From NCBI GenBank assembly GCA_029974595.1, contig JARKRC010000011.1, positions 1 through 64,000 on the forward strand: a stretch of 64,000 nt of DNA, in the 5' to 3' direction. Positions 26,604-35,799 of the stretch are shown piece by piece. The notes under the pieces are model-generated. The model saw only the letters and a list, made by a program, of their open reading frames with translations. It did no database searches and was not told the DNA's origin. The DNA comes from Ereboglobus sp. (GTDB taxonomy: Bacteria > Verrucomicrobiota > Verrucomicrobiia > Opitutales > Opitutaceae). The position numbers and the translations under genes are program-made. The first letter of the stretch is position 1; every line of letters starts with the position of its first letter.

Positions 26604-28037
26604 ATGCGCGGACGAATCCCAACATTTCGCGAATTCGCGGGGACGCTTGCGCGGACCCTGATTGCCGGTTTGTGCGTTGCCTGCGCCGTGCGCGCGCAGG
26701 CGGGCGGCGAGCGCCAGCTCACATTTGATTCGTGGAATCACGATCTGGATAATAATGACAATTTCTCGCCCGACGACCAATGGATATTATACGATCATCG
26801 CGATGATGCGCTCGGCGTCGCGGCAACGGCGTCCATATCAAAAGTAAATATTGTGACCGGGAGGACGGAAGTTGTCTATGCGCACGCGGACAACCGGCGG
26901 TGGGGGCCGGGCGTGGCCGCGGCGAGTTTCAATCCGCGCGACGGCAGCGTGGTTGTGATGAGCGGCTTGGATGATGCGACGGAAACCCGTCCCTACGAAC
27001 TGTGGCGGCGCACATGCGCGCTCGTGAAGGACAGCCGCACGCTGGCGAGGCTGGATGCGCGCGACGTCACCGCGCCGTTCACTCCGGGCGCATTACGCGG
27101 CGGCTCGCACCGGCCCGAATGGAGCGCGGACGGGGAGTGGATTGGCTTTACCTATGATGACGAGGTGCTCGTGGAAAGCGGACGGCGCGCGGGAAAAACG
27201 ATCAGTCTTCGCACGGTTGGCGTGGCCTCCTATCACGGCGGCCCGGTGCGAGTGAATGCTGCGGAGGGCAATGCCAGCGGGCTCATGTTTTCCGTCGTCG
27301 TGGTCAGGGTGACGCCAAATCCGAAGCCCGGTTCGGATGAAATTAAAAAGGCGTTTGAGGACTCATGGGTGGGGCGCAATGGCTATCGCCACCCCGACGG
27401 CCACTGGCAAACACGCGCCCGCGCGTTTCTCGGGACGCTGGTCGATCGGGATGGTCGCGAGTTTACCGAGGTGTTTGTCGTGGATATTCCCGATCGCCTG
27501 AACAAGCCCGCAGCCGGCGAATATCTTGAGGGCACGCTTGAGACCATGCCGTCGCCCCCCGAAGGCACAAGGCAGCGGCGGCTCACGTTTACCGGTGATC
27601 GCAAACATCCGGGCGTTTCGCTCCTGCCCCGCCATTGGCTGCGCTCGTCGCCGGATGGATCGGAGATTGCATACCTCGCCAAGGATGATGCCGGAGTCAT
27701 ACAGGTTTTTCTTGTCAGTCCTGAAACGGGCCGGACGCGCCAGATAACCGAGCATCGCTCGTCGATACAAAGCTGCGTGCGCTGGAGTCCCGACGGACGC
27801 CATCTCCTTTATGTGTGCGATAACTCGGTGATGATTTGCGATACCGCTCCGGATGTGCCGTGGGAAAAACGCGCGCGCGCGCTCACCGCGCCGACCGCCC
27901 GGCCTCCTGAATCGCCCGTGTGGTCGAATGATGGCAGGCTCATTGCATTCAACCGCCGTGTCGCGGGACGGGGCGGATCGTGGAAACAGATTTTTTTAAT
28001 AAATGGAATCCATCATGCGGCGGAAAAACGGCCATAA
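26604..28037 (+). CDS. yidR: YidR-family protein (DUF3748, TolB-like propeller)
   Basis: A 477-residue protein. The start at 26604 is backed by AAGGAG at 26592-26597, inside the end of the previous gene. It has a signal sequence (LIAGLCVACAVRAQA) that I do not recall in E. coli YidR. Signature blocks match YidR closely from memory: NFSPDDQWILYDHR, DVTAPFTPGALRGGSH, GFTYDDEV, VTPNPKPGSDEI, SWVGRNGY and QRRLTFTGDRKHPGV. WSPDGRH and SSPDGSEIAY segments are PD40-type propeller blades. The role of YidR is not firmly known. Its presence in a catabolic cluster between BNR genes suggests it senses or processes the same glycan. Confidence 0.85.
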   Translation: MRGRIPTFREFAGTLARTLIAGLCVACAVRAQAGGERQLTFDSWNHDLDNNDNFSPDDQWILYDHRDDALGVAATASISKVNIVTGRTEVVYAHADNRRWGPGVAAASFNPRDGSVVVMSGLDDATETRPYELWRRTCALVKDSRTLARLDARDVTAPFTPGALRGGSHRPEWSADGEWIGFTYDDEVLVESGRRAGKTISLRTVGVASYHGGPVRVNAAEGNASGLMFSVVVVRVTPNPKPGSDEIKKAFEDSWVGRNGYRHPDGHWQTRARAFLGTLVDRDGREFTEVFVVDIPDRLNKPAAGEYLEGTLETMPSPPEGTRQRRLTFTGDRKHPGVSLLPRHWLRSSPDGSEIAYLAKDDAGVIQVFLVSPETGRTRQITEHRSSIQSCVRWSPDGRHLLYVCDNSVMICDTAPDVPWEKRARALTAPTARPPESPVWSNDGRLIAFNRRVAGRGGSWKQIFLINGIHHAAEKRP

Positions 28038-28059
28038 AACACCATCCTGGAATTGATAC

Positions 28060-29385
28060 ATGAAACCATATCATATAATTTCAATAGTCACCGCGTTCCT
28101 GACATTATGCGCATCCGCCCCCGCTGCGGCGTCCGGCGGTCCGGTGCGTCCGCTTGCGCAGGATTATGTCGTTGTGGGCGAGTCCCCCGCGCCCCGGACG
28201 ATACCTTTGTATAATCCGACGATTGTCCGCCTCGATTCGGGCCGTCTTGTGGCCGGCTATTTGCAGAGCAGCAAAACCGACAAGAAAACACCCGGCGCGG
28301 GCATGCACATCCTCACCTCCGACGACGGCGGGCGCACTTGGCATGAACGCGCCATCGTCCCGCGCATCGGACAGGCGCGTTTGATTCTCGCCGGCGGCAG
28401 GATTTACATGATCGGCTCCGGGAGCACGATGCGCATCATCCGTTCCGACGACGGCGGCGCGACGTGGACGAAGCCCGCCGACATCGCAAAGGGCCCGTGG
28501 CACCAAACCGCCTCCAATTTCATCCGCGCCAAGGGGAATGTCTATCTCGCCATTGAAAAGCGCATCGGCAGCGAAATCAAGGCATGGTCGCCGGGCGAGC
28601 TCGCGCCGATACTCATGCGCGCAAAAGAGACCGATGATCTCACGAAAAGAGCGAGCTGGACGTTCTCCAGCGAGCTTCCCTTCAAGGAGCTGATTTCCGG
28701 GTATCGGGCCAACAATCCCGAAATGGATTATTTCGGCGTGCCGTTTTTTCCGTCCGCTTTTCCGAGTCGTTACACCACCGCGCCGAGGCGGGATTCGGCA
28801 CCCATCGGCTGGCTCGAAGCGAATGTCGCGCAGATCACCGATCCCGATCATTACTGGTTCGATCCCGCCGGAAAAACATTTCACATCCTCATGCGCGCGC
28901 ACACCGGCGGGACCGGTTACGGCGCGCTGGCAAAAGTCGTGGAGCGCGACGACGGCACGATGCAGACGATGCTCGAAACCGTTCCCTCCGGAAAGAAGAT
29001 GCTCTTCCTTCCGCTGCCCGGTGGACAGATGCGTTTTCATATAACCTATGATGAAAAAACAAAACTCCACTGGCTGCTCGGCTCGCAGGCGACCGACTCG
29101 ATGACGCGTTCCGAAAAACTGCCCGCCGACCGCTACAATCTGCCCAACAACGAACGGCACCGCCTCGTGCTGCATTTCTCAAAAAATCTCGTCGATTGGT
29201 GTTTTGCCGGACTTGTCACCACCGGCGATTCGCCCGGCCAGGCGCGGCATTACGCATCGATGGATATTGACGGCGACGATCTGGTCATTCTCTCACGCAG
29301 CGGCGACGAGCGGGCCAAGAGCGCGCACGACGGCAATCTCATCACCTTTCACCGCGTGAAAAACTTCCGCGATCTCGTTTACTAA
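28060..29385 (+). CDS. Secreted BNR/Asp-box protein, paralogue C
   Basis: A 441-residue protein with signal peptide (IVTAFLTLCASAPAAASG). It is collinear and very similar to the proteins at 15901 and especially 17238 (for example NPTIVRLDSGRLVAGY, AQITDPDHYWFDPAGKTFHI, QMRFHITYDEKTKLHWLLGS and the HRVKNFRDLVY tail). Asp boxes are LTSDDGGRTW and IRSDDGGATW. As in the other two, no FRIP arginine is visible. Keeping three copies about 12 kb apart suggests dosage or specialised substrates. It lies 22 bp after the yidR-like gene and 14 bp before the esterase, in the same transcription unit. Confidence 0.85.
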   Translation: MKPYHIISIVTAFLTLCASAPAAASGGPVRPLAQDYVVVGESPAPRTIPLYNPTIVRLDSGRLVAGYLQSSKTDKKTPGAGMHILTSDDGGRTWHERAIVPRIGQARLILAGGRIYMIGSGSTMRIIRSDDGGATWTKPADIAKGPWHQTASNFIRAKGNVYLAIEKRIGSEIKAWSPGELAPILMRAKETDDLTKRASWTFSSELPFKELISGYRANNPEMDYFGVPFFPSAFPSRYTTAPRRDSAPIGWLEANVAQITDPDHYWFDPAGKTFHILMRAHTGGTGYGALAKVVERDDGTMQTMLETVPSGKKMLFLPLPGGQMRFHITYDEKTKLHWLLGSQATDSMTRSEKLPADRYNLPNNERHRLVLHFSKNLVDWCFAGLVTTGDSPGQARHYASMDIDGDDLVILSRSGDERAKSAHDGNLITFHRVKNFRDLVY

Positions 29386-29399
29386 AGACTCCTCAAACA

Positions 29400-30341
29400 A
29401 TGAATGCACAATCACGGTTTCTCCCGGCATTTCTCCTTGTGATTTTCACATTGGGCGCGTCCGTCCTTTCAGCGCAGACGACGGATGAGTTCCCGCTCCG
29501 TCCGGGAGCACGCTATGAAAAAACCGCGCAGCCTTTGCAGGAGGAGCTGGTTTTTCGCACCAATGCCCCCGATGACCACGGTCTCAACCGCATGTATAAG
29601 AACACGGTTTTTCCGACGGTGACCGTGTATCGTCCCGCGCCGGGAAAAGGCAACGGCACGGCGATTGTCGTTTGTCCGGGGGGCGGGTATTCGAGTGTCG
29701 TCATCGATCGCGAGGGGCACTGGATCGCCCGCTATTTTCGCGAGCTCGGATTCACGATTGTCGTTTTGAAATACCGTTTGCCGAAACCCGAAACCACCGG
29801 CGACGGCATGCCGCTCAGCCAGCAGGATGCGCTGGATGCCATTCGTTACGCGCGCGCCCATGCTGCTGAATGGGGCGTCCGCGCGGATCGCATCGGCATC
29901 ATGGGCTCCTCGGCGGGAGGGCATCTCGCGGGCAGCGCGGGGATTCTCGGCAGGGCGGAGGATGGCTCGAGGCCCGATTTTGTGGCGTTGCTTTATCCGG
30001 TGGTTACGATGGATCCCGCTTTCACGCATCGTGGCTCGCGCGACCGCCTGCTCGGGCAGAATCCGGCGAAGGAGCGCGTCGATTTCTTTTCACTCGAAAA
30101 ACAGGCGCGCGCCGGTTTGCCGCCGTTCTTCATCACACACGCGAGCGACGACAAAACCGTGCCGATTGAAAACAGCACTCGGCTCATCGCCGCGCTGGAA
30201 AAGGCCGGCGTGCCGGCGAAGCTCGTCAGCTACAAAACGGGCGGCCACGGCTATTCGCTCGGCCGCACGCCCGGGCATGAAACCGCAGGATGGAAGGCCG
30301 AGTTTCTCACATGGCTCGGCGGACTAGAAAAAACCCGCTGA
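29400..30341 (+). CDS. Secreted alpha/beta hydrolase, carbohydrate-esterase-like
   Basis: A 313-residue protein with a signal peptide ([16 protein letters not shown]). The fold is recognised from the oxyanion motif CPGGGYS (102-108), the nucleophile elbow GSSAGG (Ser171), the acid in HASDDKTVP (Asp250 or 251) and the histidine in GGHGYSLG (His283). This is the BD-FAE/acetylxylan-esterase-like group, whose members remove acetyl or feruloyl groups from sugars. In this locus a deacetylating role on the imported glycan is likely, for example on O-acetylated sialic acid or xylose, but the acyl group is unknown. The ATG at 29400 follows the previous stop by 14 bp. Confidence 0.85.
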   Translation: MNAQSRFLPAFLLVIFTLGASVLSAQTTDEFPLRPGARYEKTAQPLQEELVFRTNAPDDHGLNRMYKNTVFPTVTVYRPAPGKGNGTAIVVCPGGGYSSVVIDREGHWIARYFRELGFTIVVLKYRLPKPETTGDGMPLSQQDALDAIRYARAHAAEWGVRADRIGIMGSSAGGHLAGSAGILGRAEDGSRPDFVALLYPVVTMDPAFTHRGSRDRLLGQNPAKERVDFFSLEKQARAGLPPFFITHASDDKTVPIENSTRLIAALEKAGVPAKLVSYKTGGHGYSLGRTPGHETAGWKAEFLTWLGGLEKTR

Positions 30342-30405
30342 ATCGGGCGGCTTTTCTGTGCAGACACCGCTTCAATTTCAATCACGCATACTAACTGAAA
30401 CTGAC

Positions 30406-32112
30406 ATGAAATATTACCTCGGCATCGATGTCGGCACGGGCAGCGCCCGGGCCGGGATTTTTGATGAAAACGGGCGCATGGCCGCCTCGGCCAGCAGGCG
30501 CATAAAAATGTGGAAACCCGCGCCCGACCACGTCGAGCAATCCGGCGATGACATCTGGCGCGCCTGCTGCGCGGCGACGCGCGCGGCCCTGCAAAAGGCG
30601 GGCCTCGCCGCCGGCGCGATTTGCGGCGTTGGTTTCGACGCGACGTGCTCGCTCGTCGCCGTCGATGTGGAGGGCAAACCCGTTTCGCTGAGCACCACGG
30701 GCCGCGATGAGCAAAACGTGATTGTATGGATGGATCACCGCGCCATCGCCGAGGCGGGGCGCATCAATGCCACGAAGCATCCGGTGCTGCGCTATGTCGG
30801 CGGTGTGATTTCGCCCGAGATGCAGACGCCGAAGCTGCTCTGGCTGAAACAAAACCTGCCCGCCGCGTGGAAGCGTGCCGCGCGTTTTTTTGACCTGCCG
30901 GATTTTCTCACCTGGCGCGCGACCGGCGATGACACGCGCTCGCTGTGCTCCGTCGTGTGCAAATGGACTTATCTCGGACACAAGGGTCCCGACGGCGCGG
31001 GCTGGGATCGCGGTTACTTTGAAAAAATCGGACTCGGCGATCTGGCGGCGGACGGCTTTGCGCGTATCGGCGCGCGGATTCGTCCGATGGGCGAGGCGAT
31101 TGGCGCGGGGCTTACGCAGAAGGCGGCGCGCGAGCTGGGATTGCGCGCGGGCACGCCGGTCGGCGTTTCCATAATCGACGCGCACGCGGGCGGCATCGGC
31201 ATGCTCGGCGCAAAAATCGGGAAGGAAAAAATCACGCCCGCGCTGCTCAACCGCCGTCTCGCGCTGATCGGCGGCACATCGACGTGCCACATGGCCGTCT
31301 CGCGCGATCCGCGTTTTATTCGCGGCATCTGGGGGCCGTATCATTCGGCGATGATTCCCGGATTGTGGCTCACCGAGGGCGGCCAGTCGGCGGTGGGGGC
31401 GCTGATCGACCATGTTGTTTTCACGCACGCGGCGTTTCCCGCCTTGAAAAAGGAGGCGGCGAAATCGGGCCGCTCGATTTATGATGTGCTCAACGACCGG
31501 CTGGATGCGCTCGCGAAAGCCGAAGGCGTCGCGCACGCCGCCGAGCTTACGGGGGATTTGCACGTGCAGCCCGATTTTCATGGCAACCGCTCGCCGCGCG
31601 CGAATCCGACGCTGCGCGGCGCGATCTCCGGTCTCGCGCTCTCCGCGACCGCCGACGACCTCGCGCGGCTCTACCTCGCCACGATACAGGCGCTCGCCCA
31701 CGGCACGCGGCACATCATCGAGGAAATGAATCGCAAAGGTTATCACATCGACTCGCTCTTCGCGTGCGGCGGCGGCACGAAAAACCGCGTTTTTATGCGC
31801 GAGCACGCAAACATCACCGGCTGCCGGCTGGTGCTTCCGCGCGAGCCGGAGGCGGTGCTTCTCGGCGCGGCGGTGCTTGGCGCCACGGCGGCGCGCGGCG
31901 ATGGCGACGTGTCCGCCACGATGGGCCGGATGAACGCCGCCGATGCCATCATCGCGCCCGAGGGCGGCGCGGTGGCGCGTTATCACGATGCCAAATACAA
32001 GGTGTTTCAACGCATGCACGTCGATTTCCTTGCCTATCGCGCGCTGATGCAAAAAGTCGGCTCCCGCTCCCGCAAAACCCACTCCATAAAACAAACAAAA
32101 CGTCTCCCGTGA
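30406..32112 (+). CDS. FGGY-family carbohydrate kinase, D-ribulokinase type
   Basis: A 568-residue cytoplasmic kinase from ATG 30406, which places the first ATP-binding strand ([16 protein letters not shown]) at the N-terminus; the upstream ATG at 30358 would add 16 unrelated residues. Signature segments [27 protein letters not shown] and the late FACGGGTKN correspond to the FGGY subgroup with human FGGY and yeast YDR109C. That subgroup phosphorylates D-ribulose or similar ketopentoses. It should therefore act on a ketose or polyol made in this pathway. A NanK-type ROK kinase, usual for sialic acid, is absent, which argues for another or a second sugar. Its TGA overlaps the transporter start (GTGA). 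Confidence 0.87.
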   Translation: MKYYLGIDVGTGSARAGIFDENGRMAASASRRIKMWKPAPDHVEQSGDDIWRACCAATRAALQKAGLAAGAICGVGFDATCSLVAVDVEGKPVSLSTTGRDEQNVIVWMDHRAIAEAGRINATKHPVLRYVGGVISPEMQTPKLLWLKQNLPAAWKRAARFFDLPDFLTWRATGDDTRSLCSVVCKWTYLGHKGPDGAGWDRGYFEKIGLGDLAADGFARIGARIRPMGEAIGAGLTQKAARELGLRAGTPVGVSIIDAHAGGIGMLGAKIGKEKITPALLNRRLALIGGTSTCHMAVSRDPRFIRGIWGPYHSAMIPGLWLTEGGQSAVGALIDHVVFTHAAFPALKKEAAKSGRSIYDVLNDRLDALAKAEGVAHAAELTGDLHVQPDFHGNRSPRANPTLRGAISGLALSATADDLARLYLATIQALAHGTRHIIEEMNRKGYHIDSLFACGGGTKNRVFMREHANITGCRLVLPREPEAVLLGAAVLGATAARGDGDVSATMGRMNAADAIIAPEGGAVARYHDAKYKVFQRMHVDFLAYRALMQKVGSRSRKTHSIKQTKRLP

Positions 32113-33350
32113 ATACCACATCGAATACCCAGTCAGTGATCCGTTACGCGTGGATTTTGCTCGCGCTGCTCGCGCCGGTCGCGCTTCTCAATTACATGGA
32201 CCGCCAGATGCTCGCGGCCATGAAATATTCGCTGATGCACGACATCACCGGCCTCGATACCGAGGCGAAATGGGGGTTGCTGCCGGCGGTGTTCAAATGG
32301 ACTTACGCGTTTCTCAGCCCGCTCGGCGGCTACATCGCGGACCGGTTCAGCAAAAAGCACGTCATCACGCTGAGCCTGTTTGTCTGGTCGGCGGTCACGT
32401 GGGCGACCGGCCATGCGGAGACGTTTGAACAGCTCATGTGGAGCCGCGGCATCATGGGAATCAGCGAGGCGTTTTATATTCCGGCGGCGCTCGCGCTGAT
32501 CGCGGATTATCACACGGGGCCGACGCGCTCGCGCGCCGTGGGCATTCACCAGATGGCGATCTATATCGGCGTCATGATCGGCGGGTTCAGCGGCTATGTG
32601 GCGGATGCGCCTTCGCTCGGCTGGCGCTTCGCGTTCGACGCGGCGGGAATCGTCGGCGTGATCTATGCGATTCCGCTTTTCTTCCTGCTGAAAAACGCGC
32701 CCCGCAACGAAGGCGTCGCGCAGGCCGACAAACCTTCCGCCGGACATGCGTTCGTCGAACTCGTGACCAACAAATATTTCATAATGATGGTGCTTTATTT
32801 CACGCTGCCCGCGCTCGCCGGCTGGGTCATCAAGGACTGGATGCCCGCGATTTTGAAGCAGCAGTTTGACATCGGACAGGGCAAGGCGGGCGTGTCCGCC
32901 GCGCTTTTTGTGAACATCGCCTCGCTGATCGGCGCGGTTGTCGGCGGCATCATGGCCGACCGCTGGATGCGGCGCACGGATCGCGGGCGCATTTATGTGA
33001 GCGCGATTGGCATGTGCTGCATCATTCCCGCGCTTTTCGGCGTGGGCAACGCGGGCGCGCTGGTCGTGGCGATTGGGTTCCTGATGTTGTTCGGCATCGG
33101 CTGGGGCTTTTTCGACACGAACAACATGCCCATCCTCTGCCAGATCGTGCGGCCCGAGCTGCGCGCGACGGGCTACGGCATCATGAATCTGGTGAGCATC
33201 AGTTGCGGCGGTTTTGCCGACTGGGGCTTTGGCGCGATGCGCGACCACGGCGTGCCGATCAATCTAATCTTCACCGCATTCGCCTCGGTGTGCGTCCTGT
33301 CGGCTGCGATTGTGCTGCTCATCAAACCGAACAAAAAACTGGTCAAGTAA
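32109..33350 (+). CDS. MFS sugar or sugar-acid transporter
   Basis: A 413-residue integral membrane protein with about 12 hydrophobic segments. The GTG at 32109 is chosen because it overlaps the kinase stop and begins just before the first membrane helix ([20 protein letters not shown]). Motifs [25 protein letters not shown] (loop 2-3, the MFS GxxxDRxGRR-like signature) and ESRG-like [17 protein letters not shown] place it in the anion:cation symporter-like branch that includes hexuronate transporters. It is the last plus-strand gene of the locus and probably carries the released sugar or acid across the inner membrane. Confidence 0.88.
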   Translation: MNTTSNTQSVIRYAWILLALLAPVALLNYMDRQMLAAMKYSLMHDITGLDTEAKWGLLPAVFKWTYAFLSPLGGYIADRFSKKHVITLSLFVWSAVTWATGHAETFEQLMWSRGIMGISEAFYIPAALALIADYHTGPTRSRAVGIHQMAIYIGVMIGGFSGYVADAPSLGWRFAFDAAGIVGVIYAIPLFFLLKNAPRNEGVAQADKPSAGHAFVELVTNKYFIMMVLYFTLPALAGWVIKDWMPAILKQQFDIGQGKAGVSAALFVNIASLIGAVVGGIMADRWMRRTDRGRIYVSAIGMCCIIPALFGVGNAGALVVAIGFLMLFGIGWGFFDTNNMPILCQIVRPELRATGYGIMNLVSISCGGFADWGFGAMRDHGVPINLIFTAFASVCVLSAAIVLLIKPNKKLVK

Positions 33351-33374
33351 ACCGGGGCGGGGCGCGGCGGCCCG

Positions 33375-34691
33375 TCATGCCATCGCGAGCGCGGCGCGTC
33401 TTTTGAAAAAATTGCGCCGCCTCTCCTCGGTGAACTCCGCGCTGTAAACCTTGCCCGCCAGGTCGATCAATCCCGTGCGCAACTCCTGCGGCGACATGCG
33501 CGCGGGCTGGAAAGTCACGTCGAAGAGCGTGCGTTTTTCCCATGCGTGCGGCTCGGTCAGCCGGCCTGCCGCGCGCAGACGTTCGTAGAGCGGCGTGCCG
33601 GGAAACGGCGTCATCACGGTCAACTGCACTTCATACAAACCGCTTTCCCGAATGAAATCCCACAGGCGCGCGAAGGACTCCGGCGTGTGCGTGTCGAGGC
33701 CGAGCACGAGGCACCCGTTCACGGTGATGCCCGCGTCCTGTATTTTGCGGATGGCGGCGAGATAGCCGCCGCGCTGGCGCGCCTTCCAGTTTCCGCGCAG
33801 CTCGATGCCCTCGACGCCGTCGCCGGGGTCTTCGAGCCCGACGAGAATCTGCGCGCAACCGGCGCGTTTCATTTTGCGCAGCAGCGCGTCGTCCTGCGCC
33901 ACGGAAATGTCGGTCTCGGTAAACCAGCGCACGTTCGCGTCGCACAGCGCGTCCATGAGCGCGTGGCCGTGACGTTTGTCGGCAAAGGTGTTGTCGTCCG
34001 CGAACTCGATGAAGGGCGTGCGCCACAATTTCTTGATGCGCGCGATTTCCGCCATCACGCGCGCGACCGGCTTGACACGGTAGCGCGGGTTGAGGCGCAT
34101 CGACGCCGCGCAGAATTCGCAATGCCACGGGCACCCGCGCGTGGCCTGCACCGTGAGGCGGTTGTAGCGCGTGATGTCGAGCAGGTCGAAACGCGGCATC
34201 GGCGACTGCGCGAGATCGAACGGCTCCGCCGCCTGATAGCGCTGTTTCAGCGCGCCGCTTTCCAGGTCGGAGATCACGCGCGGCCACACCGGCTCGCCCT
34301 CGCCGACGACAATCGCATCGGCGTGCGCCGCCGCCTCGTCGGGGCAAAGCGTGACATGCAGCCCGCCGAGGATCACGCGCGCGCCCTGCGCCCGATAGCG
34401 CGCGGCGAGTGTGTAGGCGTCCTTTATCATCGCCGTGAAACTTGAAATCGCCACGACGTCAAACGGTCCCGGCAGGCGCGCGGCGATTTCGGGCGCGTCG
34501 ATGTCCGGCACCTCCACGTAGGCGATTTCGTGATGCGCGGGCGTCATGCCCGCGAGGGTGAGCAGGCCGAGGCTCGGCAGCGAGGCGATCACCTTGCTGC
34601 GCTCGACGAAGCCGGGAAGATTGACGCCGAGCTTCATCAATTCGGCGTCCGCGACGCGCACGCCGCTCAATGCGATGAATCCGATTTTCAT
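33375..34691 (-). CDS. B12-binding-domain radical SAM protein
   Basis: A 438-residue protein. Residues 1-150 form a cobalamin-binding-like domain (PSLGLLTLAGMTP, ILGGLHVTLCPDEA, VVGEGEP). The radical SAM domain follows, with the cluster motif GCPWHCEFC (three cysteines in CxxxCxxC spacing near residue 190) and FADDNTFADK. This architecture is the BchE/methyltransferase-like group, which performs methylations and ring rearrangements on unknown substrates. It converges with the MFS gene, 24 bp away. Upstream on the same strand are a small membrane protein and a MarR regulator, which may form one unit. The substrate cannot be deduced. Confidence 0.87.
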   Translation of the reverse strand: MKIGFIALSGVRVADAELMKLGVNLPGFVERSKVIASLPSLGLLTLAGMTPAHHEIAYVEVPDIDAPEIAARLPGPFDVVAISSFTAMIKDAYTLAARYRAQGARVILGGLHVTLCPDEAAAHADAIVVGEGEPVWPRVISDLESGALKQRYQAAEPFDLAQSPMPRFDLLDITRYNRLTVQATRGCPWHCEFCAASMRLNPRYRVKPVARVMAEIARIKKLWRTPFIEFADDNTFADKRHGHALMDALCDANVRWFTETDISVAQDDALLRKMKRAGCAQILVGLEDPGDGVEGIELRGNWKARQRGGYLAAIRKIQDAGITVNGCLVLGLDTHTPESFARLWDFIRESGLYEVQLTVMTPFPGTPLYERLRAAGRLTEPHAWEKRTLFDVTFQPARMSPQELRTGLIDLAGKVYSAEFTEERRRNFFKRRAALAMA

Positions 34692-34722
34692 GGGAAAAAA
34701 CGAGGGTTTTTTGGAACGCGAT

Positions 34723-35103
34723 TCAGGAAATCCAGTTCAGCAAAAACGCGCCGATGCCGCACAGGGTCAGCGACGCGGGAATGAAAAACGCATGGCGGAA
34801 TGCCGGGCGCCACGCCGTGAGAAAACAGTTGAGCGGCATCGTCGCTGCGCCGCCGGCCAGCAATGCCGAGGCGAGCCATGTCCATTGCGACGACGGCGCG
34901 CCCGGCGCGCTCAGCGCGAAAAGGATGTTGATGAGTCCGAGGCCGAAAAACGCGATATGCCCGAGCCGCAGCACGCGGCGGCGGAACGACTGGTAGCCGC
35001 CGAGCCAGTCCTCGCCGTGAAAGCGCAGCCCGATCAACGCGCCCGAGGCCGCGCCGAGAAGAAACGACACCCAGCCGGCAAGGAGGTTAATCGAGCAGCT
35101 CAT
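34723..35103 (-). CDS. Small four-helix membrane protein
   Basis: A 126-residue protein with four predicted membrane segments (for example LAGWVSFLLGAASGALIGL, LGHIAFFGLGLINILFAL, WLASALLAGGAATMPLNCFL and ASLTLCGIGAFLLNW). I do not recognise a family. Its start overlaps the end of the MarR gene by 17 bp, so the two are almost certainly co-transcribed and coupled. It is a candidate target or partner of the MarR regulator. Confidence 0.72.
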   Translation of the reverse strand: MSCSINLLAGWVSFLLGAASGALIGLRFHGEDWLGGYQSFRRRVLRLGHIAFFGLGLINILFALSAPGAPSSQWTWLASALLAGGAATMPLNCFLTAWRPAFRHAFFIPASLTLCGIGAFLLNWIS

Positions 35104-35524
35104 CGCAGTGGTCTTCGATTGCGCCGAGGGTTTTCATGGCGGCGCGGCGGCTGGCGTCCGACACGCCCTTTTCCGTGAGCGCGGCGTCGAGGCGCGAAAG
35201 CTCGGCGGCGTAGGCCGTGTGCGCCTTCTGCCAGCGCGCCCTGCCTTTTGCGGTGAGTTTTACGACGAGCCGCCGTCCGTCCTCGGGCGAGGGCGCGGTG
35301 GAGACAAAACCGTCGCGCGACATGCGCTTGAGGAGTCCGGTGATATTCGACGGATCAACCACAAGCTCCTCCGCGAGCGCGCCGGCGGACATGCCCGCCG
35401 GCTGGTCGGAAAGGAGGTTGAGGACGTTGAACTGGGCGGGCGAGAGACCGTGTTCGCCGAGGACGTCGGCAGCCGCCTTGCGAAGGCTTCCGGCGGTTTT
35501 GAGGATGAGAAGCGCGAGGTGCAT
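35087..35524 (-). CDS. MarR-family transcriptional regulator
   Basis: A 145-residue winged-helix regulator. I prefer ATG 35524 (MHLALLILKTAGSLR). The open frame extends to a TTG at 35560, but those 12 codons lie largely in a palindrome that looks like its operator. The DNA-binding part reads SPAQFNVLNLLSDQPAGMSA, then ELVVDPSNITGLLKRM and the wing SPEDGRRLVVKLTAKG. MarR dimers usually repress their own operon until a small phenolic or oxidant ligand binds. The downstream overlapping gene is a small membrane protein, followed by a radical SAM gene. The ligand is unknown. Confidence 0.9.
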   Translation of the reverse strand: MHLALLILKTAGSLRKAAADVLGEHGLSPAQFNVLNLLSDQPAGMSAGALAEELVVDPSNITGLLKRMSRDGFVSTAPSPEDGRRLVVKLTAKGRARWQKAHTAYAAELSRLDAALTEKGVSDASRRAAMKTLGAIEDHCDELLD

Positions 35525-35541
35525 GGGGCGGAACGAAGGCT

Positions 35542-35588
35542 GAATTGATTGATGTGTCAATTAAAATATTTGATACATCAATCAATTC
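35542..35588. promoter_or_regulatory. Long palindromic operator upstream of marR-type gene
   Basis: Two 19-bp arms (35542-35560 and 35570-35588) are reverse complements with one mismatch, separated by 9 AT-rich bases. The core half-site TTGATGNATCAA-like sequence is of the size and symmetry bound by MarR dimers. A TTGACA hexamer within the arm (minus strand) could be the -35 box. The rest of the 35589-35799 spacer shows nothing recognisable. Confidence 0.7.
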
Positions 35589-35799
35589 ACAAAATCCGGC
35601 CTTCCGGATGCGTTGCCGCGGTGATTGTGCTACTTATCAGGCGGAGCAAGAAACTGCATAAAGTAATGCGGATCTCGGCACTCCCAAGTTCATCGATGAG
35701 CAAATGGCTTGATGCGGGCCAGTGTCGCGAAAACGTCGAACAGTCTGATTTGTCTGGAAAAGTTTCCATTTTGCGCCGTGTTTCGGCTAGCTTCCCCAC

